Notes under the pieces: model-generated
Databases searched by the model: none
Seen by the model: only the letters and a program-made list of their open reading frames with translations
Told to the model about the DNA's origin: nothing
Source: Kalaharituber pfeilii
Lineage: Eukaryota; Ascomycota; Pezizomycetes; Pezizales; Pezizaceae
Assembly (NCBI GenBank): GCA_015179045.1
Contig: WHUZ01000074.1
Span: 264,851 to 328,850 of the forward strand
Length of the DNA stretch: 64,000 nt
Direction: 5' to 3'
In this document: positions 63,715 to 64,000 of the stretch, piece by piece
How the letters are laid out: each line of letters opens with the position of its first letter
How positions within the stretch are numbered: position 1 is the first letter of the stretch
Translations under genes and position numbers: made by a program

Positions 63715-64000
63715 AAAATAGGGGCATACCCAGCGCAAATATCAGTCTGGTAGTAGGTGCTCTTAGGTGTACCCAGGGTATAATTAAGAACTATATCACA
63801 TAGAAATAGAGGCGTACCCAATAAAAATATCAGTCTGGCAGTAGGTGCTGCTAGGTATACTCAGTGTATAATCAGAACCATGTCACATAGAAATAGAGGT
63901 ATACCCAGCAAAAATATCAGTCTGGCAGTAGGTGCTCTTAAGTATACCTAACGCTATAATTAAGCTGTACCTAGCGTACACTTAAAAGCTATCTGACAAC
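63715..64000 (+). repeat. About 88-bp tandem repeat, three or more copies, continues past the window
   Basis: Unit AGAGGCGTACCCAATAAAAA, TATCAGTCTGGCAGTAGGTG, CTCTTAGGTRTACCCAG, TATAATTAAGAACTATATCA, CATAGAAAT. Confidence 0.85.

Overview
The window looks like a transposon-rich chromosome region of a filamentous ascomycete. The reasons are short GT-AG introns (58-76 bp) with CTAAC-type branch sites, a LaeA/TAM-type methyltransferase gene, a SET-TPR gene of ascomycete type, a chromodomain Ty3/Gypsy element, pogo-, Tc1- and hAT-type DNA elements, and Tad-like LINEs. A large-genome Pezizomycete would fit, but I cannot fix the taxon. Host genes are few: a tRNA-Ala(UGC) (5798-5891, minus), a methyltransferase that looks intact (25348-26842, minus), a wrecked SET-TPR gene (8318-11196, minus), and a frameshifted TET/JBP-like 2OG-Fe(II) dioxygenase gene (51421-53517, plus).

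Layout. 0-6 kb: LINE remnant, Gypsy Gag, sparse DNA, tRNA. 6-11 kb: LINE copies and a SET-TPR gene hit by several tiny retroposons and MITEs. 11.5-16 kb: a 4.4-kb hAT element with a second hAT copy nested inside it. 17-24 kb: LINE remnants and a 60-bp satellite. 25-27 kb: methyltransferase. 27.6-37 kb: pogo-type transposase split by a 7.1-kb nearly complete LINE (family B). 37.7-42 kb: Gypsy LTR and pol. 42-51 kb: minisatellites and MITEs. 51-54.5 kb: dioxygenase gene and an LTR. 54.5-64 kb: minisatellites carrying LINE-A copies, ORF1-only retroelements and a hAT MITE.

Main result: LINE families here end in conserved 3' hairpins followed by poly(A). Family A ends in a closing helix [C/A]TCGC:GCGA[G/T] around GCCY...RGGC, family B/C in CCCTG...CGGGG plus GGGGTTACGTGA. 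In at least 15 family A insertions the target-site duplication (TSD, 9-15 bp) can be read directly. Many consist of the hairpin plus poly(A) only (about 35-90 bp), and the smallest carries 18 nt of element. The same hairpin ends ORF2-bearing LINE fragments, ORF1-only retroelements and tail-only insertions, and paired substitutions support an RNA structure. I infer one retrotransposition machinery that recognises the hairpin and serves all three classes. Separately, four 13-17-nt insertions with core AGTCTCGTAACCA, each between 7-10-bp direct repeats, look like an even smaller mobile unit without poly(A).
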